Source: Caulobacterales bacterium
GTDB lineage: Bacteria > Pseudomonadota > Alphaproteobacteria > Caulobacterales > Caulobacteraceae
Assembly: GCA_017302105.1 (NCBI GenBank)
Contig: JAFLCS010000003.1
Span: forward strand, 186,001 to 250,000
Length of the DNA: 64,000 nucleotides
Direction of reading: 5' to 3'
A program made the position numbers and the translations under genes. Numbering within the stretch: position 1 is the first letter of the stretch; each line of letters opens with the position of its first letter. Shown one piece after another: positions 8,870 to 17,678 of the stretch. Below the pieces are notes generated by a model, which searched no databases, was not told where the DNA came from, and saw nothing but the letters and a program-made list of their open reading frames with translations.

Positions 8870-9607
8870 ATGTCCTATGAACGGCCCGATCCTGAACGCG
8901 GCCCCTACACGCCCCGCAACGATGACGATCTGCCGTTCGACCGGTCCGGTTTCGATGCGCGTGGTCATGGCGGCGGACGCCCGCCACTTCCCCTGACGCT
9001 GCTGATCTCGGCGGGTGTGCTGCTGATTCTCATTGTCGTCGTGGTCCTGTTCTATCGGGCCGGTGTGCGCGATCCGGGGGCAACCCCGCCTGTGATCGAG
9101 GGATCCGAGGGCATGGCCACAACGGCACCGGATGCCGCCCGAGCCGAGGGCGAGGCCGCCCAGATCGAGGTTTTTGACCCGCTGGACGAACAGCTTCAGG
9201 CGGCACCGCCGCCGGAGGCTCCGAGCCAGCGTCCGCCGCCCCTGACGAACGACACAGCTGCGGTCGCACCAACTACGCCGCCGCGAGCAGAAGGTGCCAC
9301 CCCGGCGGAACAGCGCCCGACTCCGCCGCCGCAGCGGCCCCCGGTTCAGCCCCCGGCCCCGACGGGTGGGCGCGCCGCTGTGCAAATTGGGGCCTTCTCG
9401 ACCGAACAGGCGGCCGAACGCGCCTATGCGGACGTCGCGGCGGCCTTTCCGCAGTTCGCCACGGGGCGGACCCGCGGCATTCGGCGTGTGACCACTTCGG
9501 ATGGTCGGACGGTTTACCGCACCACGGTCAACGGCCTGTCGGCGGACGAGGCACGGGCCTTCTGCGGCGCGATGCGTGCGTCCGGACGGGACTGCCTGGT
9601 TCAGTGA
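8870..9607 (+). CDS. SPOR-domain cell-envelope protein
   Basis: 245-residue bitopic protein. A charged cytoplasmic N-terminus (1-38) is followed by one transmembrane helix (about 41-62), a long Pro/Ala/Glu-rich periplasmic linker (about 70-165) and a C-terminal SPOR domain (about 168-245) starting AAVQIGAFSTEQAAERAYADV. SPOR domains bind denuded glycan strands at the division septum, so a cell-division or peptidoglycan-remodelling role is expected. It overlaps nagZ by four bases (GTGA), coupling it to peptidoglycan recycling. GAGG lies eight bases before the ATG. The SPOR call is secure; assignment as FtsN is not supported by sequence alone. Confidence 0.88.
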   Translation: MSYERPDPERGPYTPRNDDDLPFDRSGFDARGHGGGRPPLPLTLLISAGVLLILIVVVVLFYRAGVRDPGATPPVIEGSEGMATTAPDAARAEGEAAQIEVFDPLDEQLQAAPPPEAPSQRPPPLTNDTAAVAPTTPPRAEGATPAEQRPTPPPQRPPVQPPAPTGGRAAVQIGAFSTEQAAERAYADVAAAFPQFATGRTRGIRRVTTSDGRTVYRTTVNGLSADEARAFCGAMRASGRDCLVQ

Positions 9608-10656
9608 CCCAGACCTCGGCGGCGATCTACGGCCTGTCGGGCACGTCGCTGTCGGCGGGGCAGCGTGCTTTCTTCAGGGACGCGTCGCCGTGGGGCTTCA
9701 TCCTCTTCAAGCGCAATGTGCGCGATGCTGATCAGCTGAGGGCGCTGACGTCCGAGCTGAGAGACACGGTCGGGCGCGATGCGCCGGTTCTGATCGACCA
9801 GGAAGGTGGCCGGGTCCAGCGAATGGGGCCGCCGCACTGGCGAAAGTACCCTCCGGCTTCGGCCTATCTTGCGGCGACGAAGGGCGACGTTGAGGCGGCG
9901 GCTGATTTGGTGAGGGTGGGACACCGGCTGATGGCCGATGACCTGCGCACCGTCGGTATCAATGTCGATTGTGCGCCGGTCCTGGATGTGCCGATCCAAG
10001 GCTCGACCGACGCGATCGGCGACCGTGCCTTCGCCCATGGTCCTGAGGCGGTGACGCGGCTGGGCCGTGCTGCGGCGGAGGGTCTGTTGGCAGGCGGTGT
10101 GCTCCCAGTCATCAAGCACATTCCCGGCCATGGGCGAGCGATGTGCGACAGTCATCATGATCTACCAGAGGTGAAGCTGGATCTGGTCAGCCTGGATGGA
10201 TGGGATTTCGCGCCGTTCAAGGCGCTCAGGGACCTGCCGGCGGCGATGACGGCCCATGTGGTGTTCAAGGCGGCGGACGCCGAGCAACCAGCCACGACAT
10301 CACATGACACACTGGAGATCATTCGCGAGCGGCTGGGATTCGGGGGGCTGTTGATCACCGACGACCTGTCAATGAATGCCCTGAAGGGCTCGTTGCGGGA
10401 GCGGGCGGATCGGGCGCTGACGGCGGGATGTGATATCGCCCTGCATTGCAACGGTGACCTGAACGAGATGCGTCAGGTGGCCGAGGCGGCCGTGGCGCTG
10501 CAAGGCCGTTCACTGGAGAGGGCGGAGGCAGCGTTGGCGCGGATCGCGACCGCACCGGAGCCGTTCGACGCCGAGGCCGAGGCGGCCCGGTTCGCCGCCG
10601 CCATAAAGGGTCATCTGGACGCCAAGGCGGGCCCGGCTATCGGCGAGGCACCATGA
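9604..10656 (+). CDS. nagZ: Beta-N-acetylhexosaminidase NagZ
   Basis: 350-residue glycoside hydrolase family 3 enzyme of peptidoglycan recycling; it removes N-acetylglucosamine from GlcNAc-anhydroMurNAc (peptides) in the cytoplasm. Substrate-binding K171-H172 in KHIPGHGRA and the catalytic His loop in CDSHHDLPEV (H184 or H185) are present, and the nucleophile Asp lies in LLITDDLSMNALKG. The start is GTG, overlapping the SPOR stop. The spacing between KHIPGHG and DSH matches the NagZ subfamily, which uses a His/Asp pair on a mobile loop. The gene overlaps scpA by four bases, giving a SPOR-nagZ-scpA-scpB transcript typical of alphaproteobacteria. Confidence 0.94.
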   Translation: MTQTSAAIYGLSGTSLSAGQRAFFRDASPWGFILFKRNVRDADQLRALTSELRDTVGRDAPVLIDQEGGRVQRMGPPHWRKYPPASAYLAATKGDVEAAADLVRVGHRLMADDLRTVGINVDCAPVLDVPIQGSTDAIGDRAFAHGPEAVTRLGRAAAEGLLAGGVLPVIKHIPGHGRAMCDSHHDLPEVKLDLVSLDGWDFAPFKALRDLPAAMTAHVVFKAADAEQPATTSHDTLEIIRERLGFGGLLITDDLSMNALKGSLRERADRALTAGCDIALHCNGDLNEMRQVAEAAVALQGRSLERAEAALARIATAPEPFDAEAEAARFAAAIKGHLDAKAGPAIGEAP

Positions 10657-11477
10657 GCGACGCCTTTCAGCCCAATCTGGATTTTTCAGCCGTCGACAAC
10701 GCTGACGCCGGCGAAGCCTTTGTCGTGGATCTGGAAGGGTTCGAAGGGCCGCTGCACGTCCTCTTGGCGCTGGCGCGGACGCAGAAGGTCGACCTCTTGA
10801 AGCTGTCGATCACCAAGCTGGCGGAACAGTATCTGGCCTTTGTGCATGAGGCGCGGCGGCGCAATTTTGCGCTAGCGGCGGACTATCTGGTGATGGCGTC
10901 GTGGCTGGCCTATCTGAAATCGCGGCTGCTGCTGCCCAAGCCGGAAGCCAAGGTCGAGGGCGAGATCCCGGCCGAGGAGATGGCCCAGCGGCTGGCCTTC
11001 CGGCTGATGAAGCTCGAAGCGATGCGCAAGGCGGTCGAGGCGCTGACGAGCGGGCCGGTGCTGAACCGCGATGTGTTCGGGCGCGGCGATCCGGAAGCGA
11101 TCCAGGTCATTCCGTCCAACCGACTGGACGCCAATCTCTACGACCTCATGGCGGCCTACGTCTCTCAGCGCCGGCGCGAGGCCGAGCGGCACTATAATCC
11201 GACGCAGCGGGTGGAGGCCTTTGCGCTGGAGGAGGCGCGCGACTGGATGTTGAAACAGCTGCCGCGGCTGAGCGCCTGGACCGAACTGCGAGCGATCACG
11301 CCTGACGGACGCGCCGATGGCGACGGGCCGACCGGTGCGTCCTATCTGGCCTCGACCTTGTCGGCGAGCCTGGAGCTGGTCAAGGAAGGCCGGCTGAGCG
11401 CCAGACAGATGGAGGCCTTCGATCCGCTGTTCGTGAAGTCGCGCCGCGACACCCTGGTTCTGGAGGCGGAGGGATGA
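10653..11477 (+). CDS. scpA: Segregation and condensation protein A (condensin kleisin)
   Basis: 274-residue kleisin that bridges SMC heads with ScpB in the bacterial condensin complex, acting in chromosome compaction and segregation. The conserved N-terminal block FVVDLEGFEGPLHVLLALAR and VDLLKLSITKLAEQYL, then DYLVMASWLAYLKSRLLLPK, are diagnostic; the C-terminal winged-helix part ends around DPLFVKSRRDTLVLEAEG. Length is typical. ATGA overlaps link it to nagZ upstream and scpB downstream. The SMC gene is not in the window. Confidence 0.95.
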   Translation: MSDAFQPNLDFSAVDNADAGEAFVVDLEGFEGPLHVLLALARTQKVDLLKLSITKLAEQYLAFVHEARRRNFALAADYLVMASWLAYLKSRLLLPKPEAKVEGEIPAEEMAQRLAFRLMKLEAMRKAVEALTSGPVLNRDVFGRGDPEAIQVIPSNRLDANLYDLMAAYVSQRRREAERHYNPTQRVEAFALEEARDWMLKQLPRLSAWTELRAITPDGRADGDGPTGASYLASTLSASLELVKEGRLSARQMEAFDPLFVKSRRDTLVLEAEG

Positions 11478-12136
11478 TCAAATTCGCCCCAGACGAGGCC
11501 GAGATCGAACGCCGGGTCGAGGCCCTGTTGTTCGCTGCCGCCGGGCCATTGACCTTGGCCGAGATCGCGCGGCGACTGCCCGAGGGTGCCGATGCGGGTC
11601 AGGCCATTGCGGCGCTGCGCGCGCGTTTCGCCGGGCGCGGGGTCGAGCTGGTCTGCGTGGCCGACCGCTGGGCCTTCCGCACGGCCCAGGACCTAGCCTT
11701 CATGATGACCGAGCAGAGGGAAGAGCCGCGCAAGCTGTCCAAGGCGGCGCTGGAGACCTTGGCCATCATCGCCTACCACCAGCCGACTACGCGCGCCGAG
11801 ATCGAAAGCGTTCGTGGCGTCGGCCTGTCCAAGGGCACGCTGGACCTCTTGCTCGAACTGGGGATGGTGCGGCTGCGCGGACGGCGACGGACGCCAGGGC
11901 GGCCTGTGACCTACGGGACGACGGAGCACTTCCTGGAGCATTTCGGACTGGCGCATCTGGCTGACCTGCCGGGCGCGGTGGATATGCGGGCGGCGGGCCT
12001 GCTTGACCTGTCCTTGCCGGCAGACTTCATGGCCCCGGACCCTTCACGAGCGGGTGACGAGGATCTGGATCCGATCGAGGACGGTGATGACGCCCCTGAG
12101 TTCGCTCAGGACTTCGTGACCGAGGACGAAGAGTAG
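11474..12136 (+). CDS. scpB: Segregation and condensation protein B
   Basis: 220-residue winged-helix protein, partner of ScpA and SMC. Diagnostic stretches include RRVEALLFAAAGPLTLAEIA near the N-terminus, SKAALETLAIIAYHQPTTRA, EIESVRGVG, LDLLLELGMVRLRGRRRTPG and the GTTEHFLEHFGL end of the second winged helix. An acidic tail (DEDLDPIEDGDDAPEF...) follows, as in many alphaproteobacterial ScpB proteins. Its ATG overlaps the scpA stop by four bases. tatA usually follows directly in this lineage; here a DUF6624 gene and an M13 peptidase gene are interposed. Confidence 0.95.
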   Translation: MIKFAPDEAEIERRVEALLFAAAGPLTLAEIARRLPEGADAGQAIAALRARFAGRGVELVCVADRWAFRTAQDLAFMMTEQREEPRKLSKAALETLAIIAYHQPTTRAEIESVRGVGLSKGTLDLLLELGMVRLRGRRRTPGRPVTYGTTEHFLEHFGLAHLADLPGAVDMRAAGLLDLSLPADFMAPDPSRAGDEDLDPIEDGDDAPEFAQDFVTEDEE

Positions 12137-12193
12137 CTCGGCCCTATTTCCGCCCCTTGTCTTTTGAAGAGTTCCAGCGGGGAGGACGCGCAG

Positions 12194-12868
12194 ATGAAGT
12201 TGATCGCCGTCTTGGCGCTGACATTGCTCATGGCGCAACCGACGCGCGCGCAACCCGCCGATCCGGTCGAGACGGCTCGCACCGAGCTGGAAGCAGTGAT
12301 GACACGTGAGTCCCTGATCAGGGAGCTCGCCGGAATGGGGGCGATGGACCAATTGGTGCGGCAGCGTTTTCTCGCTGCCCGCCGTGACGCGTCCGATGCT
12401 GACCGTGAGCGCTTGGAATCCGAGGCCTGGCCGATCGCTGAGGCCGTTGACCAGGCCAATACCGCGCGGATGCGCGACATCCTGGCAGGCCAAGACGGGT
12501 GGTTTCCAATCTCTCAGTTCGGCCGACACGCGGCTGACGGTGCCTATTCGGTCGTTCAGCACTCCGGGAACCTGGATTTGATGCGCGACACCTTGGCCAG
12601 GATGGCACCGCTGGCTGGAACTGTAGATCTGGATGGAAGCCAATACGCTCGTCTCTGGGATCGAACGGCTGTGATGGAAGGCCGGCCGCAGCGCTACGCC
12701 ACCCAAGGTACGACCTGCGCCAACGGTCGCTACGTCTTGCCGGACGACATTGAGGACCCGGATAATATCGACGTTAGACGCGCTGCTCTCGGCCTGGACT
12801 CGTCGGCTGACTATGTCGCGGGTCTCAATCAGGCCTATGGTCGATGCTCTTCGCCCGCCGGCGATTAA
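12194..12868 (+). CDS. Exported DUF6624-like protein
   Basis: 224 residues. The start at 12194 is preceded by GGAGG and gives a cleavable signal peptide (MKLIAVLALTLLMAQPTRAQ). The mature part shows the DUF6624 pattern: a helical region with RDASDADRERLE, then GWFPISQFGRHAADGAYSVVQH, and near the end LWDRTAVMEGRPQRYATQGT. The family's function is unknown; the conserved His, Gln-His and Tyr residues could be catalytic, which is speculation. Two cysteines near the C-terminus may form a disulfide. It lies between the scp genes and the M13 peptidase and may have been inserted into the scpB-tatA block. Confidence 0.75.
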   Translation: MKLIAVLALTLLMAQPTRAQPADPVETARTELEAVMTRESLIRELAGMGAMDQLVRQRFLAARRDASDADRERLESEAWPIAEAVDQANTARMRDILAGQDGWFPISQFGRHAADGAYSVVQHSGNLDLMRDTLARMAPLAGTVDLDGSQYARLWDRTAVMEGRPQRYATQGTTCANGRYVLPDDIEDPDNIDVRRAALGLDSSADYVAGLNQAYGRCSSPAGD

Positions 12869-12933
12869 ATTTCGGAAATGGCGCGTTCTGACTGCGGGAT
12901 GGGGTTAGGGTGCCCGTGAATGGAGATCCGCCC

Positions 12934-15015
12934 ATGAATCGCCGCGCCTTTCTGATGTCCGCCCCGGCCTTCGCGCTGATCGCTACGGCCTGTGGTCAGC
13001 AAGGTGGTGGAGCCGGGGCTCCGGCGAGAACCACTCCAGTGTTTGGGACGTTCGGGTTCGATACGGCGGGGATGGACCGCTCCATCGCGCCGGGGGATGA
13101 CTTTTTCGGCTATGCCAACGGGGGTTGGGTTCGGACCACGGAAATTCCGGCGGACCGGTCCAGCTTCAACAGCTTCACGCGGCTGGCAATCCAGGCCGAC
13201 GAGCGCACCAAGGTCATCATCGAAGAAGCGGCTGCAGACAACCAGGCGCAGGGGGACCGTCGCAAGGTTGGGGACTTCTACACCGCCTTCATGAACGCGA
13301 ATGCTATCGAGGCGGCGGGCCTGACGCCCGTGCGCGATGAGCTCTCCGCCATTGCGGCGATCCGGGACCTCAGTGGCTTGTCGCGGGCCCTGGGTCTGAC
13401 CCTGAGGGCGGACGTCGATCTGCTGAATGCGACCAACTTCTATACCGAGCGCCTGTTCGGGCTGTGGGTGAGTCAGGACTTCGATGAACCGATCCGGAAT
13501 TCGCCCTATCTGGTACAGGGCGGGCTGGGGATGCCGGACCGTGCCTTCTACCTGGACGGAGGCGATATGGCCGCGATGCGCCAGTCCTATCGGGCGCATA
13601 TCGTTCAGGTGCTGACCCTGGCCCAGATCGCCGAGCCCGAGGCCAAGGCCAGCGCAATCCTCGCTCTGGAGACCGCGATCGCCGGCGTCCATGCGACCGC
13701 CGAACAGACCAATGACGTTCGGGCCGGAAACAACCATTGGAGCCAAGCCGATTTCGACGCCCGTGCACCCGGTGTCGACTGGGCTGCCTGGCGCGACGGT
13801 GCCGGGCTGGGCCAGCAGTCGTCCTTCGTGGTCTGGCAGCCCGGTGCGATCACCGGGATCGCGGCGCTTGTGGGATCGCAGGCTCTTGATACCTGGAAGG
13901 ACTATCTGACCTTCCATGCGCTGGATCGGGCGTCGCCCTATCTCCCACGCGCCTTCGACGAAGAGCATTTCAGCTTCTACGGATCGACCTTGTCGGGCAC
14001 GCCGGAGCAGGCCCCCCGCTGGCGGCGAGGCGTCGATGCGGTGAATGGGGCCCTGGGGGAGGCGGTCGGCAAGGTCTATGTCGAGCGTCATTTCTCCGAC
14101 AATGCCAAGTCCGCAATGCAGGCGTTGGTCGCTAATTTGATGACGGCCTTCGGGCACCGCATCGACGGCCTAGACTGGATGTCGGACCAGACCCGGGCCG
14201 CGGCCCGGCGCAAGCTGGAGACGTTGGACGTCTCCATCGGATATCCTGACGAGTGGCGCGACTACAGCGCCCTGGAGGTTCGGCCGGACCAGGCCTGGGC
14301 CAATGTCCAGCGCGCTGGCCTGTTCGAGTACCAGCGAAACATTGCCAAGCTGTCGCGACCGGTCACGCATGACGAGTGGTATATGCTGCCGCAGACGGTC
14401 AACGCGCTGAATGTGCCGCTGGAGAACCGGCTGATATTTCCTGCCGCCATTCTCGAGGCCCCCTTCTTCGACGAGGCGGCAGATCCGGCGATCAACTACG
14501 GGGCCATCGGCGTCGTGATCGGCCACGAGATCACCCACAGTTTCGATTCGACCGGGGCGCTCTTCGATGAGACGGGCCGGCTGCGGGACTGGTGGACGCC
14601 CCAAGACCTGGCCCGATTCGAAGCCGCCGGCCGGGCACTTGCGGCCCAGTTTGATGCATATGAAGCCCTACCTGGCGTCCATCTGAACGGGACGCTCGAG
14701 CTGGGCGAAAACATCGCCGATGTGGCGGGCCTGGCAACGGCCTATGACGCCTATCGGCTATCGCTGGCCGGCTCAGAAGCGGCTGCGTTGGAAGGCTTCA
14801 CGGGCGATCAGCGGTTCTTCCTCGGCTTCGCCCAGGTCTGGCGCGCTAAGTACCGGGATCCGGCTCTTCGCAACGCGGTGCTGACGGGGGTTCATGCGCC
14901 GGGGCCATGGCGGGCGCGGACGGTTCGCAACCAGGATTCGTGGTACGCAGCTTTCGATGTTCAGCCGGGCCAGGCGCTCTATCTGACAGAACCGGATCGG
15001 GTCGAGGTTTGGTGA
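12934..15015 (+). CDS. M13-family zinc metallopeptidase with a Tat-lipoprotein-like signal
   Basis: 693-residue neprilysin/PepO-type endopeptidase. Zinc ligands are H531 and H535 in HEITH and E592 in GENIADVAG, with D596 supporting. The substrate region LPQTVNALNVPLENRLIFPA and the C-terminal Trp (VEVW) also fit. The N-terminus MNRRAFLMSAPAFALIATAC has a twin-arginine pair followed by FLM and a lipobox-like ATAC, so the mature protein may begin at the Cys as a Tat-exported lipoprotein (inference; an in-frame ATG at 12910 would add eight residues). The tatABC genes begin 90 bases downstream. M13 enzymes cleave short peptides outside the cytoplasm; the substrate here is unknown. Confidence 0.92.
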   Translation: MNRRAFLMSAPAFALIATACGQQGGGAGAPARTTPVFGTFGFDTAGMDRSIAPGDDFFGYANGGWVRTTEIPADRSSFNSFTRLAIQADERTKVIIEEAAADNQAQGDRRKVGDFYTAFMNANAIEAAGLTPVRDELSAIAAIRDLSGLSRALGLTLRADVDLLNATNFYTERLFGLWVSQDFDEPIRNSPYLVQGGLGMPDRAFYLDGGDMAAMRQSYRAHIVQVLTLAQIAEPEAKASAILALETAIAGVHATAEQTNDVRAGNNHWSQADFDARAPGVDWAAWRDGAGLGQQSSFVVWQPGAITGIAALVGSQALDTWKDYLTFHALDRASPYLPRAFDEEHFSFYGSTLSGTPEQAPRWRRGVDAVNGALGEAVGKVYVERHFSDNAKSAMQALVANLMTAFGHRIDGLDWMSDQTRAAARRKLETLDVSIGYPDEWRDYSALEVRPDQAWANVQRAGLFEYQRNIAKLSRPVTHDEWYMLPQTVNALNVPLENRLIFPAAILEAPFFDEAADPAINYGAIGVVIGHEITHSFDSTGALFDETGRLRDWWTPQDLARFEAAGRALAAQFDAYEALPGVHLNGTLELGENIADVAGLATAYDAYRLSLAGSEAAALEGFTGDQRFFLGFAQVWRAKYRDPALRNAVLTGVHAPGPWRARTVRNQDSWYAAFDVQPGQALYLTEPDRVEVW

Positions 15016-15024
15016 CGGCCTGAG

Positions 15025-15053
15025 TTGGCTCGCGCCAACTATCGGCCTATATG
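15025..15053 (+). promoter_or_regulatory. Candidate tat operon promoter overlapping a hairpin
   Basis: TTGGCT (15025-15030) and TATATG (15048-15053) are separated by 17 bases, upstream of the tatA GTG at 15105. The -35 element lies inside a 7-bp perfect hairpin (AGTTGGC-TCGC-GCCAACT, 15023-15040), which could instead mark the end of the M13 transcript, although no T-run follows. Not tested. Confidence 0.45.
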
Positions 15054-15104
15054 ATTAGGCGAATGCGGTCGCAGATTCCGGTCGCAACTTTAGGAGAGTT
15101 TCGC

Positions 15105-15323
15105 GTGGGCAGTTTCAGCATCTGGCACTGGATTATCGTTATCGCCGTGATCGCGCTGCTCTTCGGTGGCCGTGGCAAGCTGAGCGGCCTGATGGGGGAT
15201 GCCGCCAAGGGCATTCGAGCCTTCCGGGACGGTCTTAAGGACGACGGAACGCCGACCGGCGATCAGCCCCAGGCGGGTTCGCTTCCACAGAATGAGCGCG
15301 AGCGCGAAGACGCCAACCGCTAA
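15105..15323 (+). CDS. tatA: Twin-arginine translocase subunit TatA
   Basis: 72 residues from GTG 15105, preceded by TAGGAGAG; upstream in-frame ATGs have no such site and would spoil the short N-terminus. TatA has one N-terminal membrane helix ([18 protein letters not shown]) followed by the amphipathic helix [22 protein letters not shown] and a polar tail. It polymerises to form the transport pathway for folded Tat substrates. FGRGKL in most TatA proteins is here FGGRGKL, a common alphaproteobacterial variant. The gene heads a tatA-tatB-tatC operon, and the M13 peptidase just upstream carries a twin-arginine signal. Confidence 0.95.
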   Translation: MGSFSIWHWIIVIAVIALLFGGRGKLSGLMGDAAKGIRAFRDGLKDDGTPTGDQPQAGSLPQNEREREDANR

Positions 15324-15349
15324 GGCGACGCGCAAGGAGAATTCCCGCA

Positions 15350-15820
15350 ATGCTCGGCCCCGGAATCGGCGGGTTCGAAGTGGTGGTCATCGCCTTGGTG
15401 GCGTTGATCGTCGTCGGCCCCAAGGACCTGCCGCTCCTGATGCGCAAGGTCGGCCAGTTTTTGGGCCGTGCCCGCAAGATGGCGGCGGAATTCCGCGCCA
15501 GCTTTGATGACATGGCGCGCCAGTCCGAGCTGGACGACCTGCGCAAGGAGGTCGAGGCCCTGCGTTCCGGCCAAATGGTCGGCCTGGACAAGGACACGAC
15601 CTTCAAGGACATCGACGCCGAATTGAAGAAGCCGCTGGTTGAGAAGGTGGCACCCAAGGCGCTGCCGGCCTCGACTCCAGAGATGGAAGCGGTGACGCAT
15701 ACGCCGCCGATGACTGAGCCGGCCCTGCCGGCAAGTGAAGCGCCGCCTCCGGCCAAACCACGACCCAAGGCGATCAAGCCCTCCAAGCCCCGTGTGTCGC
15801 GCAGCAAGGCGTCGTCATGA
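15350..15820 (+). CDS. tatB: Twin-arginine translocase subunit TatB
   Basis: 156 residues. One N-terminal transmembrane helix (GGFEVVVIALVALIVVGP) with the conserved Glu and the GPKDLP hinge, then a long amphipathic helix (MRKVGQFLGRARKMAAEFRA) and a Pro/Ala/Lys-rich tail. TatB forms the substrate receptor with TatC. It starts 26 bases after tatA and overlaps tatC by four bases (ATGA). Length and hinge distinguish it from TatA. Confidence 0.94.
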   Translation: MLGPGIGGFEVVVIALVALIVVGPKDLPLLMRKVGQFLGRARKMAAEFRASFDDMARQSELDDLRKEVEALRSGQMVGLDKDTTFKDIDAELKKPLVEKVAPKALPASTPEMEAVTHTPPMTEPALPASEAPPPAKPRPKAIKPSKPRVSRSKASS

Positions 15821-16719
15821 GCAAGGTTATCGACGAAGAGGCGGAGATCGAAGCCTCGCGTGCGCCGCTACTTGAGCATCTGACCGAGCTTCGCTCTCGC
15901 CTGATCGTCAGCGTGGTCGCCTTCATCGCCGCCTTCCTGCTGTGCTTCGCGTTCGCCGAGCCGATCTCGCTTTTCCTGTTCCATCCGTTCCGGGTGGCCA
16001 ACACCATTTTCCAATCCCAGGGGAGTGGACATGGGCATGGCCTGGAACTGCTGACCGCCCTGATCCGCGCGACGGCAGCCCCGCCGACCGCGGGTGAACC
16101 CTTGAACCTGGTGTTCACTGCGCCACTGGAGTTCTTTTTCGCAAAGCTGAAGTTGGCGGGCTTTGGGGCGGTGGTGCTGTGCTTTCCAGTGCTGGCCTGG
16201 CAGCTGTACCGATTTGTTGCTCCGGGCCTGTACCGACGCGAGCGTGGAGCCTTCCTGCCGTTTCTGTTTGCGGCCCCGGTATTGTTCCTGCTGGGTGCGG
16301 CTCTGGTCTATTATGTCATGCTGCCGTTCGTGCTGTGGTTCTCGCTGAGTCAGCAGATTTCGGGCGAAGGCATTCAGGTTCAGATGCTGCCGCGGATTGC
16401 GGAATACCTTCAGCTTGTGACGGCCCTGATCCTGGCGTTCGGCCTCAGCTTCCAGCTCCCTGTCGTGGTGACCTTGCTGGGAATGGCCGGCATGATCAGT
16501 TCCAAGACCCTTGCGGCCGGACGACGTTACGCGATCGTCGGGGTTGTCGTCCTGGCAGCGGTGGTGACACCGCCCGATCCAATCAGCCAACTGATGCTGG
16601 CGACCCCGCTGGTGCTGCTCTACGAGATTTCGATCTGGTGCGTGCGGCTGATCGAGTTGCGCCGGCGCGAGGCTGAGGGCGGGGCCGAGCACGAAAACGA
16701 GAACGAGGCCACGGCATGA
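15817..16719 (+). CDS. tatC: Twin-arginine translocase subunit TatC
   Basis: 300-residue polytopic core of the Tat translocase, which recognises twin-arginine signals. It begins with the characteristic APLLEHLTELRSRLI (the LEHLxELR motif) and shows six hydrophobic helices; FTAPLEFFFAKLKLAGFGAV and the VVTPPDPISQLMLATPLVLLYEISIW segment are diagnostic. A cytoplasmic acidic tail follows. It overlaps tatB and the downstream M28 peptidase gene by four bases each, so the operon extends beyond tat. Confidence 0.96.
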   Translation: MSKVIDEEAEIEASRAPLLEHLTELRSRLIVSVVAFIAAFLLCFAFAEPISLFLFHPFRVANTIFQSQGSGHGHGLELLTALIRATAAPPTAGEPLNLVFTAPLEFFFAKLKLAGFGAVVLCFPVLAWQLYRFVAPGLYRRERGAFLPFLFAAPVLFLLGAALVYYVMLPFVLWFSLSQQISGEGIQVQMLPRIAEYLQLVTALILAFGLSFQLPVVVTLLGMAGMISSKTLAAGRRYAIVGVVVLAAVVTPPDPISQLMLATPLVLLYEISIWCVRLIELRRREAEGGAEHENENEATA

Positions 16720-17672
16720 GACCCCTGATTACAATGGTTGCAGCCGTGCTCCTGGTCGCGGGGTGCGTCCATGCGCCGGCCGTTCAGGCCCAGTCGACCG
16801 AGGTCAGCGCCGAGCGGCTCATGGCGGATGTGCGTGTCCTGGCCGCCGATGACATGGAAGGGCGGGGCTTTGGGCAACCGGGCGGTGATCGAGCGCGAGA
16901 CTATGTCCGGTCCGGTTTCGAACAGGCGGGGCTAACGCCGCTGGACAGCGGCTGGATTCGCCCCTTCACCGCGCGGGGCGTCGCCGGCGAGAACATCGTC
17001 GGCGTGGTGCGGGGCAGCGAGGCCCCGGATCAGTGGATCGTCGTCACGGCTCACTATGACCATGAAGGCGTGCAGGGCGGCCAGGTCTTCAACGGCGCGG
17101 ACGACAATGCTTCGGGCACCGCCGCCCTGATCGAGCTGGCGCGTCTCTTGCGGCAGCAGCCACCACGCCATTCGGTAATGTTGGTCGCCCTGGATGGCGA
17201 GGAGGCCGGGCTTCTGGGCGCGCGTGCCTTTGTAGCCGACACGCCCCTCCCGCTTGACAGCATAGTGCTCAACATCAACCTCGACATGGTTTCGCGCGGC
17301 GACAACGGCATTCTTTGGGTTGTGGGTACGCGGCAGTATCCGGCACTTCTCCCTGTGATTGAGGCCCTGCCGCAGCAGCCGGGCGTCGAGCGTCGATTCG
17401 GTTACGATGACCCGGCGGTGCGCGGTCGAAACAACTGGGTCAATCTGTCGGACCAGGCCGCATTTCATGCGCGGGGTGTGCCGTTTGTCTTCTTCAGCGT
17501 TGACGACCATGCCGACTATCACCGTCCGACCGACGACGCCGGCCGCATCGACGCGAGTTGGTATCGTGGAGCCGTCCAGACGGCCTGGGATGCCCTGGGA
17601 GCCATCGACGGGATGGACAATCCGCAGTTTCGGAGTTCTGGTGGCGGTCGCGTGACCGGAACGAAACCCTGA
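16716..17672 (+). CDS. M28-family zinc aminopeptidase-like lipoprotein
   Basis: 318 residues. A signal peptide with lipobox VAGC suggests membrane anchoring in the periplasm. All M28 metal ligands are visible: H113 in TAHYDH, D129/D130 in NGADDNASG, E162-E163 in DGEEAGLLGA, D in NINLDMVSRG and the final H in ADYHRPTDD. The enzyme should release N-terminal residues from peptides using two zinc ions. It starts inside the tatC stop (ATGA) and the next lipoprotein gene starts six bases after its end, so all are likely one transcript. Substrate unknown. Confidence 0.9.
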   Translation: MRPLITMVAAVLLVAGCVHAPAVQAQSTEVSAERLMADVRVLAADDMEGRGFGQPGGDRARDYVRSGFEQAGLTPLDSGWIRPFTARGVAGENIVGVVRGSEAPDQWIVVTAHYDHEGVQGGQVFNGADDNASGTAALIELARLLRQQPPRHSVMLVALDGEEAGLLGARAFVADTPLPLDSIVLNINLDMVSRGDNGILWVVGTRQYPALLPVIEALPQQPGVERRFGYDDPAVRGRNNWVNLSDQAAFHARGVPFVFFSVDDHADYHRPTDDAGRIDASWYRGAVQTAWDALGAIDGMDNPQFRSSGGGRVTGTKP

Positions 17673-17678
17673 CCTGCG

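Noticed and set aside
12865-14157. 430-codon antisense frame under the M13 peptidase
   Set aside because: Shadow of a gene with intact HEITH and zinc ligands.
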